Positions 11,008 to 22,217 of a stretch of 64,000 nucleotides of DNA are shown here, one piece after another. The position numbers were made by a program, and so were the translations under genes. This DNA is from Xenoacremonium recifei (taxonomy: Eukaryota > Ascomycota > Sordariomycetes > Hypocreales > Nectriaceae), in the NCBI GenBank assembly GCA_012184525.1, contig WOFQ01000002.1, positions 682,001 to 746,000 of the forward strand. The letters run 5' to 3'. Within the stretch, counting starts at the first letter, position 1. Each line of letters starts with the position of its first letter. Under the pieces are notes generated by a model that saw nothing but the letters and a program-made list of their open reading frames with translations, made no database searches and had not been told where the DNA came from.

Positions 11008-12764
11008 ATGAGACTTCTGAACACTTTTACGCTCAAACTGGTCGACTTCTTTGGGAGACGGACCCCGGAATATGCCATTCTCTCGCACACCTGGGAGGAA
11101 GAGGAGGTGCTCTTCAAGGACATGGCGGACTTGGAAAGGGCAAGCTTCAAAGCTGGCTTTCCCAAGGTCGAGGGCGCGTGCGCTCTTGCTCGCCGCCAGG
11201 GATACAAATACATCTGGATCGATACTTGCTGCATCGACAAATCAAGCAGCGCCGAGCTCACCGAGGCCATCAACTCCATGTATCAGTGGTATGCGGCCTC
11301 AGAAGTCTGCTACGCCTATTTATGCGACATCAAATACAACGAAGACCTGGTGCCGAGCCGATGGTTTACACGAGGCTGGACATTGCAGGAGCTTATTGCC
11401 CCACGAAACCTCCAATTCTACTCGCAAGACTGGACCTATCTTGGAAATAAGCACGATGAGCCGCTTCTATGGGATATTTGCATCGCGACTGGTATCGAAG
11501 ATTGTGTTCTGCTGGGCAAGGTCCAGCCCCAAGATGTCAGCGTGGCCAGGCGAATGTACTGGGCTTCGAATCGGGTGACAACACGGAAAGAAGATGAGGC
11601 CTATTGCCTGATGGGGCTCTTCGGCGTAAATATGCCTCTGATATATGGTGAAAGAGAGGCTGCGTTTCGACGCTTACAAGAGGGGATTATCAATCTCTCG
11701 GATGATCAATCCATCTTGGCTTGGTACTCCATGCCAGAAAATGCAAACCCTCAAGGCTTCGACGTCCTGGCAGACTCTCCGAAGCGGTTCGAGAATTCCA
11801 AAAGCGCATCATTATTCCCATTCCACCGCCCTGGCCGCAAGTCCATAATAGCAACAAGCTACGGCATCGAAATCGAGCTGGTCATTTTCGACATTGAGGC
11901 TACATCTTCCCAGGAACCTGAGTTCCATGAGGTAGCGGCAATCCTTGATTGCCAATGGGGCAGAACACCTGGATCATTTCCTCTTCTGAATTTGCGGAAA
12001 AATCTTTCCGGAAAATACGCGCGAATGCGAACCTCAAGAGGATTTGGGGACGAGATCGTACTGCAGGACTCGGAGTTTCTGATTCCTGGAGATGATTCCA
12101 CGTTGGGATTAGACCCCCAGTGGCTTCCAGACTCTACAGACAGATTGGGTGAGATGCCCCGTTACCTCTTGCAATGAAAACACTTTCTAACACGATCGGT
12201 GCCACAGGTTGGGTGCCTCGGGCGTGGAAGTTTGAGAAGTTGCATATCATGACAGGCCATGGTATTACCCGCTCCATACAGGTAATGGAAGCAGATGCGC
12301 CTTTCTGGCTAGTTCCTCTAGAATCTAGCGAAGGAAAAATAAGGGTCCTTGATTTCATCTCCGATACTACAGTTGCAACCTGGGATGAAGCAACTCTGCA
12401 ATGTCGATCCGAACGTACTAGTTGGCTTAATAACGACTGCATCGCTGGACTGGCCATAGTACTTGTCACTTCAAAAACAGAACAAGCAAGTCCCGCTCGA
12501 TTTAAAGAGGAAGTGATGGTAGTGTTCGGATTTCGCGGAGGAGGGCCGCATTGGTGTCATCTCTCTAAAGTCTCTGCCAATGTAACCACGGAGCAGGCGT
12601 TCTCGAGGCTCCACATACGGGAATTCTCAAAGGCGGATACCGTATCTACTATCAGATTCTCTGGGGTGAAGCTTGTTGCGGAGATCAAATTGAGGGAAGT
12701 CTCTGGGAAGCGCTTTAATCTTGTAACTCTCCAGGTTGCATCGGAGTTGGAGTTGGGGGTTTAA
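11008..12764 (+). CDS. HET-domain protein (heterokaryon incompatibility family)
   Basis: The start MRLLNTFTLKLVDFFG is the usual opening of stand-alone HET proteins. Exon 1 is 11008-12148 and exon 2 is 12208-12764 (intron with GTGAG...CACAG), giving 565 residues; unspliced, the frame would stop at 12177. The HET domain spans about residues 20-160 with its three signature blocks: YAILSHTWEEEEV, then YIWIDTCCIDKSSSAELTEAINSMYQWY, then SRWFTRGWTLQELIAPRNLQFY. HET domains, distantly related to TIR folds, trigger cell death when incompatible hyphae fuse. The remaining 400 residues have no recognised repeat (no WD40, ankyrin or NACHT), so it is the HET-only class often found in large polymorphic families. 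No partner gene is adjacent. Function as an incompatibility factor is inferred from family only. Confidence 0.9.
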
Positions 12765-12922
12765 GACTGGACTGGGAATGGACCCCGCTAATAGGTCTCC
12801 ATCAACCAATGGAATCCGCGACACCTAATGGGTTCTCGAACTTCTGCCAACCTATGCAAAACCTTCCATGACACTCAGCTGAACCTCCCATCATCACCAA
12901 TCATCCTTCCCCAAACGCCGCC

Positions 12923-13270
12923 ATGAACGCCTCCCAGCCCTCTCTCGAGAACGCAGATCTCGAGAAGCTCAACGACAAGGACAAGTCGGAGCTTCGCCAA
13001 TTTCTGGCCAACGAGCAGCAGCGGTCGCAGATCCAGGCGCGTATGTGTTTCCATCTGCGAGACGCAGCCGCAAACCTCGTCGATGACGACTGCTAACGAC
13101 TCTCAGAAACACACGGCCTGACCCAGATCTGCTGGAACAAGTGCGTCACCGGCAACATCAAGAACTCGAAGCTCGACAAGTCCGAGGAGATGTGCCTGGC
13201 CAACTGCGTCGACCGATTCCTCGACATGAACTTCTTGACGATGAAGCATCTTAACAGCATGCGATCCTAA
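12923..13270 (+). CDS. TIM8: Mitochondrial intermembrane-space chaperone TIM8
   Basis: Two exons (12923-13040 and 13107-13270) give 93 residues. The twin CX3C motif is at C48-x3-C52 and C69-x3-C73, with 16 residues between the pairs, the canonical small-Tim spacing. LxxFLxxEQQR before the first pair and NFLTMKHLNSM at the end fit the Tim8 branch better than Tim9, Tim10 or Tim13. Tim8 pairs with Tim13 in a hexameric chaperone that escorts hydrophobic precursors such as Tim23 across the intermembrane space; import relies on Mia40-driven disulfide formation at the CX3C motifs. Confidence 0.92.
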
Positions 13271-13732
13271 TTTCCCATTGCATCTTCTGCCGGATTAATG
13301 CAGAATGGCGAACAGAATAATTGTACCATTAGAGGGAACGACGACGGATGGAAATAGCTGGCTGGATATCTGGGACGGACTCCCAGCTGTGGATTAGACA
13401 CCGACGCGGCCGTCTTTTGAAGCTGGGAGACTTTGGTTGTAAAAGATGCTCTTGTACAATACGTTGCCAATGATGGCAAACTACGATCCGCTAAATTAGA
13501 GCATGTATCGGACGGTTCAATGTAGTTTCACATAGACTACGAGTTTCACCACTTTCACACACAAATATGTACACACGATCAACAAAATGCGAGGTAGCTG
13601 GCTGGTCTTGAATTCATGATCATTTGCTCTCTAAACGACAAGCTCTTAATGCGCCTTTTCCGATGCCCATGCCTAGCAATTCGACAGACCTAACCAAACC
13701 AACCAGAAGCCACCCGGACCTCCTAGAACTTT
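13271..13732. other. Convergent 3' flanks of TIM8 and uL23
   Basis: About 460 bp without a gene, presumably holding both 3' untranslated regions. No repeat or RNA gene is seen. Confidence 0.5.
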
Positions 13733-14463
13733 TTAAACCAGGGAGAGCTTGTTGGCAGCAATGTCGAGGGCATCGACATCGGGGGTGAGGCGAGCGTAGG
13801 CCTTCTTGGAGCCGTCAGGTCTGTGAGAAAGTCAGTAAATTTAGTCCTCGACAATACAAATTCTCCAAGTCGTACCGGATGAGGGTGTTGATCTTGACGG
13901 TGTCGATGTCGTAGAGCTTCTTCAGGGCCTGCTTGATCTGGGCCTTGTTGGCCTTGACATCGACGATGAAGACGAGGGTGTTGTTCTCCTCCATCTTCTT
14001 CATGGCGCTCTCAGTGTTGAGAGGGTGGATGACGATCTTGTGCTCATCGAGACGGGGCAGGTGAGGGATCGACTTTCGGGGGTACTTGGGCGATCGGGAG
14101 AGAACCAGAGTCTTGGGAAGGTGGAAGGAGGTGCTGGTTCGGACCTTGGTCTTCTTGTGGGAGTTGGTCTGGCCGAGACATGTTAGCATTCGCAAGGCGC
14201 ACAGAGTCAGAGTCAGCATCAACTTACGCCCTTGAGAGCAGCCTTGGCAGCAGCAGCGGCCTGCTTGGTGCCCTTGGCGGCGCCTATGTAAGAATACGCA
14301 TCAGCAATCGCTCTTGTTCAGAACTCGCAAAATCTGCTGCTGCATGATGCGGAGAGAACCACGAGGAACGAGGAGAAACATCGTGTGCCGGATCGAATGT
14401 GCTGCAGCGGATTATCGCCTGTCATCCCGTACCTTTCTTTCCCTTTGCGTCCTTGCCGGCCAT
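13733..14463 (-). CDS. rpl25: 60S ribosomal protein uL23 (L25 / L23A)
   Basis: Four minus-strand exons (14463-14433, 14283-14228, 14168-13876, 13820-13733) give 155 residues. A basic Ala/Lys-rich N-terminal tail (MAGKDAKGKKGAAKGTK) is followed by the eukaryotic linker with SPKYPRKSIP and then the globular uL23 fold (HKIVIHPLNTESAMKKMEENNTLVF, ANKAQIKQALKKLYDIDTVKINTLIRPDG, KKAYARLTPDVDALDIANK-like end). uL23 sits at the polypeptide exit tunnel and docks SRP and nascent-chain factors. Early introns, including one after only ten codons, are common in fungal ribosomal protein genes. The gene is divergent from BMT2. Confidence 0.96.
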
Positions 14464-14586
14464 TGTGTCGGTATTGTTGGCACAAAAAGTTGCTGTGCTG
14501 GTTGGTTGTTGTCGGCTGGGTGGTTGACAATTAGAAAGTTCGCACGGAACAGGTCTAAAAGAAAATTCGCTTGTGTGGACTTGCGA

Positions 14587-14594
14587 TTAGGGTT
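14587..14594 (+). promoter_or_regulatory. TTAGGGTT box in the uL23/BMT2 promoter
   Basis: TTAGGGTT (AACCCTAA on the uL23 sense strand) lies about 125 bp upstream of the uL23 start. Telomere-repeat-like boxes bound by Tbf1/Rap1-type factors are known in fungal ribosomal-protein promoters. That this copy is bound is inference. Confidence 0.5.
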
Positions 14595-14613
14595 GGACTC
14601 AGGCGGTGCTGCT

Positions 14614-14618
14614 ATTGG
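14614..14618 (-). promoter_or_regulatory. CCAAT box (ATTGG on plus strand)
   Basis: A CCAAT pentamer read on the uL23 sense strand sits about 20 bp beyond the TTAGGGTT box. It is a candidate site for the HAP/NF-Y complex. A single pentamer is weak evidence alone; its place in a short divergent promoter raises it slightly. Confidence 0.35.
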
Positions 14619-14646
14619 TCAGAAGTCCACTTTACCGAGCGATCTT

Positions 14647-14654
14647 TCACGTGA
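14647..14654. promoter_or_regulatory. TCACGTGA palindrome (E-box) in the uL23/BMT2 promoter
   Basis: A perfect 8-bp palindrome with CACGTG core, the site type of Cbf1-like bHLH factors. It is roughly central in the 524-bp divergent region. The same octamer occurs at 420-427. Confidence 0.45.
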
Positions 14655-14987
14655 CCGTGCTGAGAGTTTCTTGGGAACCTTACGTAAGGCAACATCAAAT
14701 CGACAACAGAATATATTCTTCACTGAGGAAGGAGGTGCCGACAAGCTCATCTTTTTATTTCATTTGCTCAAGACTTTGTTGATTTTATCAAGTAGAACCC
14801 TCGCAGCAATTCAAGATGCGCTTCTGACGTATTGCCGCTCGATCCTAGTTGAGAACGTGTGAGATTGGGAATTCTTCCAGCTAGTGTGAGACCAAATCGA
14901 GTGAGCACCGCGGATGACTTGGGCCCAGCTAACAAGACTGCAGCATGTCTTCTTGACGATATAAGAAGATATCTTGATTTCCCTGAA

Positions 14988-15854
14988 ATGGTATCGAAGA
15001 AAGCTGCGAGGCAAAAAAGCCTCTCCAGTGGTCGCCCTCCACTGGCTAAATCTACAACATCGATGTCCCGGACTGCCAGCAGGGCTCTGATCAACAAGCA
15101 CCACCAACTTGAGAAGAAACGTCATCAAGCTGCAGCCCAGGGCGATAAGGCAACCGAAGCTCGTATTGCCGCGGAACTGAGCAAACTGGGCGGAATCAAT
15201 CTCTACCAAAAGGCCAGCCTTCAAGGGCAGAGCATTGATAGGGGAGGCGACACATCCAAAGTTCTTCTCGACTGGCTACCGGTAGACGACCTCAAGAGAA
15301 GAAGCTACCGACCTCAGATGCTTGAAGTTGGTTCTCTCAGCACACAAAATGCCTGCACAACAAGCGGCATCTTTGACGTCAAGCACATCGACCTCAACAG
15401 CCAGGAGCCCGGGATTTTGCAACAGGACTTCATGAAACGTCCACTTCCGAAAGACTCATCAGAGAAATTTGACATAATATCTTTGAGTCTGGTTCTTAAC
15501 TTTGTCCCTGACGCTTCGGGTCGTGGAGAGATGCTCCTCAGGACACTATCTTTCCTTCACGAACCAATGAACGAGGGGATAGAACATCACGATCCATTGT
15601 TCCCGGCTCTTTTTCTAGTGCTTCCTCGAAGCTGCGTCGATAACTCGAGATACTTCACCGACGAGAAGCTTGAAGAGCTCATGAATGTTTTGGGATATGA
15701 CAAAACAAGAGGCAAGATGACGCAGAAATTGGCCTACTCCTTTTGGAGACGAGTACGAACATTACCAAAAACGATCCCCGAGTTCACGAAGAAGGAGATA
15801 CATCCAGGGAGGACGAGGAATAACTTTGCAGTCATATTGAAGCCGGGAAAGTGA
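14988..15854 (+). CDS. BMT2: 25S rRNA adenine-N1-methyltransferase BMT2
   Basis: This intronless gene encodes 288 residues. The ATG at 14988 is the first in-frame ATG; the open frame upstream begins with GTG. The basic N-terminal region contains LINKHHQLEKKRHQA and YQKASLQGQSIDRGGDTSK, both typical of the Bmt2 family. A Rossmann methyltransferase core follows (MLEVGSLSTQNACTTSGIFDVKHIDLNS, DFMKRPLP, FDIISLSLVLNFVPDASGRGEML). In yeast Bmt2 makes m1A2142 of 25S rRNA in the nucleolus. The gene is divergent from uL23 with a shared upstream region, which makes co-expression with ribosomal proteins plausible. Confidence 0.92.
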   Translation: MVSKKAARQKSLSSGRPPLAKSTTSMSRTASRALINKHHQLEKKRHQAAAQGDKATEARIAAELSKLGGINLYQKASLQGQSIDRGGDTSKVLLDWLPVDDLKRRSYRPQMLEVGSLSTQNACTTSGIFDVKHIDLNSQEPGILQQDFMKRPLPKDSSEKFDIISLSLVLNFVPDASGRGEMLLRTLSFLHEPMNEGIEHHDPLFPALFLVLPRSCVDNSRYFTDEKLEELMNVLGYDKTRGKMTQKLAYSFWRRVRTLPKTIPEFTKKEIHPGRTRNNFAVILKPGK

Positions 15855-16310
15855 TAGGCTGCAGTCACCTACCCGGTAGGCTTCGAAATGAAGCTTGGAT
15901 TTGACGCCATAGCATTGCGTGGCTTCTTGACAAAGCGCTGACGACTCGTTACTCATGCACACCCTGGAGTACGAAGAGACAGTCGATACATGTCGAGCAA
16001 TACGGAACCTCTAAGGGGAATACTGCATGACTTCTCTTTCGTCATGAGCAGTTAATCTTTCGAGCAATGATATCTGAAACGGCCCACCTGTCTGGACGCC
16101 GTACAAGACGGGACATGACTTCTTTTGCGTTCCCGCCTAAATCATTATCCTCATTATGGCATATGGCCCATGGCACAAGATTGGCTGGGTTTCTCCTCGT
16201 CCCAAAATAGGACACCATTGGCGAGCCGGTGCTCTTGCTCCTCCGCAACGAGAGTGCCACGCCATGCCTTCCCCCGCTATCATTCCAGCGCAGCTGAACT
16301 GCAACCGCCC
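15855..16310. other. Convergent 3' flanks of BMT2 and UTR4
   Basis: About 455 bp without a supported gene. A plus-strand ORF at 16125-16496 runs into the UTR4 coding end and is a shadow. Confidence 0.5.
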
Positions 16311-17422
16311 CTACACGGAACTGAGACCGAAGTCGGATACGGCGAGACCAGACAGCTTGTGGTCTGGCGGCAAAGGCGCATTCCCAGGACGAGTGACGGG
16401 GACACTGCGCATGCCCGACTGAATTGCGGCCTGGACCTCATTCAGATTATCGCTGAGAAAGAGCCAACGGGGCGGGCTAATCTCTGGATAGTTTGACAGG
16501 ATCTTTTCGTAGCTCGCCACGTCTGTCTTGAGCCCCGCATTGACGGTATCAAACCAGTCGCAGATGAGCGGCGTCAAATCAGATGGCTCGGCATTGGTGT
16601 GAGCGAAGAGCAGCTTCTGCGCTGGAACGGAACCCGACGAGTAGATCATGATCTTCTTGCCCGCTGCCTGAGTAGACTTCATGAATGGAGCCACATCAGG
16701 GAAGAGAGGAGCCCGAATTTGACCGGATTTGTATCCTTGCAGCCAGAGATGGCCTTGGAGGGCCTTGAGATATGAGATTTTGACATCTCGGCGGACAAGA
16801 TCATTGAAATGGGCCTCGAAGTCCTGGCGTGAATTCCGGTACTCCTCCGGAAAGGCGTTGCGATAAGGCGCAAACTCAGGACTATCCCACTCTTGATCCA
16901 AGACCTTGGGCAGCGACTCTAGAGCATAGGGGAACTGGCATCGAAGAAAGACGATGTTAGCAAACGCAAGCCATCTCAAGGAGCATGCAAGTCAACAGCT
17001 GGAAAGCAAAATTCTAAAGGCGGTGAGGCCTGGGGTGGCTGGTGCATCTTGGATGCTTCATGCAGGCATCGCCAGAAACGGCAAGAGGAAAAGGCAGGGG
17101 TTGAGACGACGAGATGAGATGGAGGGTGAGGTGGAGGGCGAGATGATAGCCGGCACGGAGACGCACCGCACCGCACCGTCGGAGGTTTGGCTGAGAGGTC
17201 CGGGCTTGCACGCGGGATAGGCGATGGAGGGGCACTGGAATGGCGACTTACAAGAACATCTTTGACGAAAGATATGGGACAGACGGTTCCCTCTGCACGC
17301 AGCGGTTACAAGAAGTTCACGACGGACATTGAACGAAGCGCGACTCAAGACTCGGCAGCAGTTTCCTTACCGATATCGAACAGGAGGACGTCGCATTCGG
17401 CGAGACTTGGTAGGGACGCCAT
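16311..17422 (-). CDS. UTR4: Enolase-phosphatase E1 (methionine salvage)
   Basis: Three minus-strand exons (17422-17371, 17292-17252, 16934-16311) give 238 residues. The HAD catalytic motif is DIEGTVCPISFV near residue 16, created only by joining exons 1 and 2. Motif II is IYSSGSVPAQK and motif III/IV is WLFLSDNLNEVQAAIQSGM. The family (MasA/MtnC, yeast Utr4) enolises and dephosphorylates 2,3-diketo-5-methylthiopentyl-1-phosphate, a step in recycling methylthioadenosine to methionine. The enzyme is cytosolic and/or nuclear. The second intron, 317 nt, is the longest in the window; the usual length of the protein supports its removal. Confidence 0.95.
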
Positions 17423-20400
17423 GGTCGCAGGATCGGCTTGAATATTGGGGTGGATGAGATGAGATACGACAAGGCTGAGGCGGTGAAAGGGCAAGGCGAC
17501 AGATGGGTTTAGCGGGCCGAGCGCTCAAGACATCGACGGGCAGAATCGCGACGACACGAGCCGAAAGAAAGAAAAAAAAAGATTTGCTTATCACAGACGA
17601 ATCCCTGCTTATCGAGCGCGAGTTTGCTGCGATCGAATCGTGCCGCGATGCTGAGGGTCGTGTTCCTGGATCCAGGCGGGCCGCTGCTGCCAGCACAGGG
17701 ATTTTGCAGGATGCTTCCGGGGCTGGCTGCAAGATCTGAAGGCGGTCAGCAGCAACAATGGACGGGACAAGACAATAGCGCAGTAGCAGAGAAACAAAGG
17801 CCCCAACCAGGCGGCGTTAGGGGCGGCGGTGTGGCCGTCGGCAGAACCTTAGCGGCTGGGGATAGCCGACGGGGGTGCTGAGCGTACCGCGTTAGAGCGC
17901 CGTAGCAGAAGTCAGTGGGGGGGGACAGCAGCATTCCACTGCATTCCAAGCTCCAACCATCACGGCCGGGCAAGTTCATGCAATTCGCCGGAGCCAAGGC
18001 TGGGCTGGGCTGGCTGGAGCTCCGTCCCGTCCTGCATCGAATTGCTGCAGCAGTGCCCGGAAAGGGTCCTCTGCAGTCGAGATGGGGCAGACCCTCTGTC
18101 TGTCAAGGGGTCTGGTCCAGCCAGCCCATCTGGGGCTGCTCGTGATCGAATTGGACCACGAGGCTTGACTGAGTGATGAACTGTCCTTTCTGGACGCTTC
18201 TCTCAGTGACTCAGGACGGAGGGATGGGTGCGATGACGGACGCCGACGTAATTTCATCCATCACGGCCGGCCGGCGAGGCAGCAAGAACCCATTCCCGAG
18301 CGCCCCGCAGGCACTGTTAATAATGCGAGCGAGCGTGCGAGAGTGACGTGCGAGCTCGCGGACACGGAGTGCCTTCGGAGCATCAGGTACATTGCGCTCC
18401 GTCTTTCCAGCCAGCACGGGCCTTGCCGTGGACCTGATTGACAATCAGGGACTCTCTCCAGCTTCAATGACGGGACACGCGGGCGGGACGTGAATGGCCA
18501 CCGTGACCGATATGGTTTATTGGTGGAGCCATCGTCAATTCGAGCGTCCCGCCTCTGCGTGTCTGTCGATATCGGCGTCGTAATACAATGGCTGTGGCAG
18601 GTGTACAGCGATTGCGCTGCCGAACGTTACCTATCAAGGCAATGACCTTTTATCGGCACAGTATCAGTTGCCCGCCCTGCCCTTCGGAATGTTCTGTTTC
18701 AGGGGAGCTTGGATCAGCGTCAAGGTTGCCGTTGCGAACGGCTTCTCCACCTCCCTGGAGGCGCGCGCCTCTTGCCAGCCAGTCCTCAGTTATATTGCCA
18801 TGATTGCGTAGTGCCGCAAATAGAAACACCGTGAAGGGAGTCTGAAGCATCGAACCGGTAGCGGCCAACCACATGGCAATGGCGAGAACCACAAGCAGCT
18901 CCCTTCGTGTTCAGAGCGCCCCGTACATACGGAGTGAGTGCAGATGAGGACCGAACACGCAAGATGTCGTGAATAGCATCCGTGAGCCCCCTGCTTTGTT
19001 GACGGATACGTACCGATGTCAGGTACGGGCACTGCCCACGGTGTGCGGGTGGCACTGCACGCACGGAGCCCTCCATGTGTTTCTATCCGTTACCGATTGG
19101 CATCCCGGGCAGCATAGCTTGCATGGAGTGTATCAGGAGGAGGAGGACCCTTGGTGAAACGTGCGCGGGCGATTGCGACAAGTCGTAAGTAAACAACAAC
19201 AGCCAAGGGGCATCAATCACAGCCAGCGAGGCCTGCTGACGGCATCACAGCCCGCCCGCTCTGGCATGCAGGCGTTCAGGAGTGCATGGTGATCCAACCC
19301 GAAGGGGACAAAGCTGGTTCTGCCCCCGCAGACAAGGAAGGCCGGCCGTCCGTCTCCTCTGATATTCATCGTCGTGCTGGAGATGGGGGGATCCCGCGCT
19401 ATAGATTCGATGTCGAGTCATGGCTTCTCAAGCATTCTTTGTTGGCTGTTGCTGCTGACAATGGGCCGTGAAAACGGGCTTGCAGCACCGTTGCTGATGG
19501 CATTGACTGAGAGGACGGGAAACCCGGAGGTGCCGAGGATTTCCCAGTTCTGTTGGGGCAGGCAGGCACAAAGCCAGGCACATCCAACATGTCATGCCAT
19601 GCCATGCCATGACGGGTGAGCCCATTGGTGCCACGCGCGCAGCCTGGATTTTCCTGTCTCTGCCGTCCCGGATATGCGATCTGCAGAAGCGTGGCCTGTG
19701 CGCAGTACGTCGTGGCCAAGTCGCGTGCCACGCAGTCTGCCGCCTGGAGCTACTTTGCGGGGCGGTATCTGCGCTGTCGGCACAGTGCCACCCATTGCGT
19801 GCTCGCGAAGGTTCACCCGCCCCAAGACATCATCGCCCTGGGCTGGTAAATCCAGCTGCACGCGGATGTGCACAGTGTCGGGGGTTGGCGTCTGCCCCCA
19901 ATGGCACCTCATCTCCTGGCCTGACGGCGGCGGAGGGGGCGGTGAGGTCGCCCAGCACGTTCTGGGTAAGGCGCTCGCCGTGCTGCGAGTGCCGGCTCGT
20001 ACTGTCTGGTCACGCTGAACCCCAGTGGTGATAATGTCATTTCCCTGGCGTTCCATGATGCCTCCTCGCCTGTCTCCGTCCGCCGGGTCCCTGATCCAGA
20101 CAGCGGTGATTGTGTGCTCGATTCGCAATCCTCACGCCTTCGGCACCTGGCTGCTCGCTCGCTCACTGCCACGGCCTCTCTATCAAGGTTTGCCGTGGTG
20201 GTCGGCACTATCGACGCCCGTCCTGGCGAGGCGGAAAGGCTGCTACCAACCCACCCGGTCTCGACCTTTTGATAGACAGCAATAGCATCCAATCGTCGCG
20301 GGCGCACTGGGTTGATCAGCCCGCTAGGCCGTCCTGGGCAACGGTCGCCCTCGACAGCGCGCCAGCCTGTTTTCAGACGGCACGGCAGAAGGCCTGGGCT

Positions 20401-20613
20401 GGGATGGATGGATGGCTACTGCTGCTGCGCCAGGCGCTGTCGTAATTCGTTCGCTGCGCCGGATGGGCGTGCTGCCTGAGGCCACAAGGGAGGGCCTCGG
20501 GCATGGTCAACTTGGTCAACCGCCCAATCGGCCCACTGTAGCGCCATCCTGCTTGCTGTGAGTCGCTGACTGAGACACGGGGCACAGCGGTGGATGCCTG
20601 GATCCTCAGGCCG
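17423..20613. other. Long gene-free region
   Basis: About 3.2 kb between UTR4 (-) and the pyrimidine-rich kinase leader. GC-rich parts have overlapping open frames on all strands, none with a recognisable domain, and codon use looks random. Short tandem repeats occur (ATGCC units near 19593, GGAT units near 20404). I see no transposon ends, no RNA gene and no pseudogene of a known family. Confidence 0.45.
19593..19611. repeat. Short (ATGCC)n tandem repeat
   Basis: About 3.5 copies of a CATGC/ATGCC pentamer occur back to back within a gene-free region. Confidence 0.7.
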
Positions 20614-22217
20614 CAGTCCCCATCCATCCATCCATCCCATCTCGTCTTCGCTCGCTGCCATCCCATCACCGCTCACGCCCCCCCTCCCAATGCCTGCCTC
20701 CCCTGCCATCCTCACACCCCCCCAATCCCGGTCTCTCTGGCCATCGTGCTTGTCCGTTCCTCGCTCGCTCGCTCTGGCTGTCCACTCAAGTCCATTGCTG
20801 TCCATCCCCCTCCACCTTGTTCCATCGCTTCCATCACCGCCATTCCACCTCTCTTCTCTCCTCCATCCCATTCTCTCTCTCTCTCCGTACCCTTATTACA
20901 TCTTCCCTGCCATCCTTCATCCCTCCTTCTTTCTTTTGCACGCTTCCGCATCGTCAAAGCCTTCTTTCCTCTCGAGCTTGCTCTCCTCGTCCACCTGACC
21001 TCTGTCCACCTCCAGCGCTAGGCCCAATTCCATTGTATTGCCTCGCCACCTCGCCTACCTCCTCCATCTCCGTCTCCGCAAGCCAACCGCTATCGGCTGT
21101 GACTCAACACCAACGCAACTACATCAACCTGCGTCCAGCCCCCCGAGAGAAAAGAAGCGCCTTTGCCGTGTTGATTGCCTCTGCTACATCTCGACCTCGA
21201 TCTCCGCGTCAGCACAATTCGTCCTCGATAGACCCGGTTGCCGATTGCTTCCTGTGTTACTATCGTGCCACTGCTTGAGAGCACCTCTCCGACGCCAGCC
21301 TATCGATTTTCGGTCAACAACACAACCAACTGGTCGAGCAATTGGCCTTACCATACGGCTACTGACAACAACGTCGTTGGCCCTGCGAAACTTTCCGCTC
21401 GCCTCGTGAACACGCCGAAACCGTTGACGGCCAACCGCCGTTCCGCAAACCTACGGTTCATCGCGTGATAGTTCCAGACTTCCGCTCTGGGTGAGCTACG
21501 CTCCCCTCTCCGATCCCCGGTGCCAGCTTGACTGGTCTGACCTCGTCGGCTCGACGACTGTCGAATCGGGGTTCATTGTTCTTGTCCTTGTCTCCTCTCC
21601 CGCAAACTTCGACCTCACCTTCACCTCCTCGAACGGCTACGTCCCCGGTCGTTTACGACACTCGTCAATCAACAGAGTCATTCTTTACTGCTCTCTTCGA
21701 CACACACGCACTCATGTCCTTATAACGACTTCCCTACTTGTTTCGACCTTCTTTAGCCGTTTGGCTCATCGCATTTCGCCATTACGACGATCGATAATTC
21801 GCTTTCCTTTGTTCAGTCATCTACAAATATCCTCCAATGAGCCTCTGAAACCGACACGACCACCTCGCCTACTTTCTACCGCTTGATGCCTATCTGCCTC
21901 TCGCATCTGCCTTCCTCTACGACTACCTGTACATTGCACGCATTTCATTATCTCACCTCTATCACGGCTACTTTTGTCTGAGTCTACTGTTGCCTTACAA
22001 CGCTTGCTCGAGTTTCCGTCGACAATTTGACTCGACAACCGCTACATAAACCTTTCATCATCATCACACTTTTTGTTCAAAGCACAGTTAGAACGGATAT
22101 TAGCCTCTGCCCACTGTACGACTACTACTTGGCCTTTTGTTTTTCTTGTGCGGGTTTTTGCTTGGGTTCTGCCTCGTCTTTACTTTTATTCTCTTTTTCT
22201 TTTAGGCGTCAAACGTC
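20614..22217 (+). promoter_or_regulatory. Pyrimidine-rich promoter and leader of the KSP1-like kinase
   Basis: For about 1.6 kb the plus strand is strongly biased to C and T, with CATC tetramers at 20621-20636 and a CT run at 20871-20886, the look of a fungal core promoter with a long transcribed leader. Short upstream ORFs are present at 21714-21725, 21837-21848 and 21886-21981. Just before the start codon, a polypyrimidine run ends in TTTTAG at 22200-22205, a good 3' splice-site match, so a leader intron may end 12 nt before the ATG. Transcript start and splicing are inferred. Confidence 0.5.

Noticed and set aside
14284..14432. Box C/D snoRNA inside the first uL23 intron
   Set aside because: GATGACA and CTGA-like strings occur but the C box is imperfect and no terminal stem is visible.
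19592..20128. 178-residue minus-strand ORF in the 4.8-kb gap
   Set aside because: Random-looking composition and overlap with several equally long ORFs on the plus strand.
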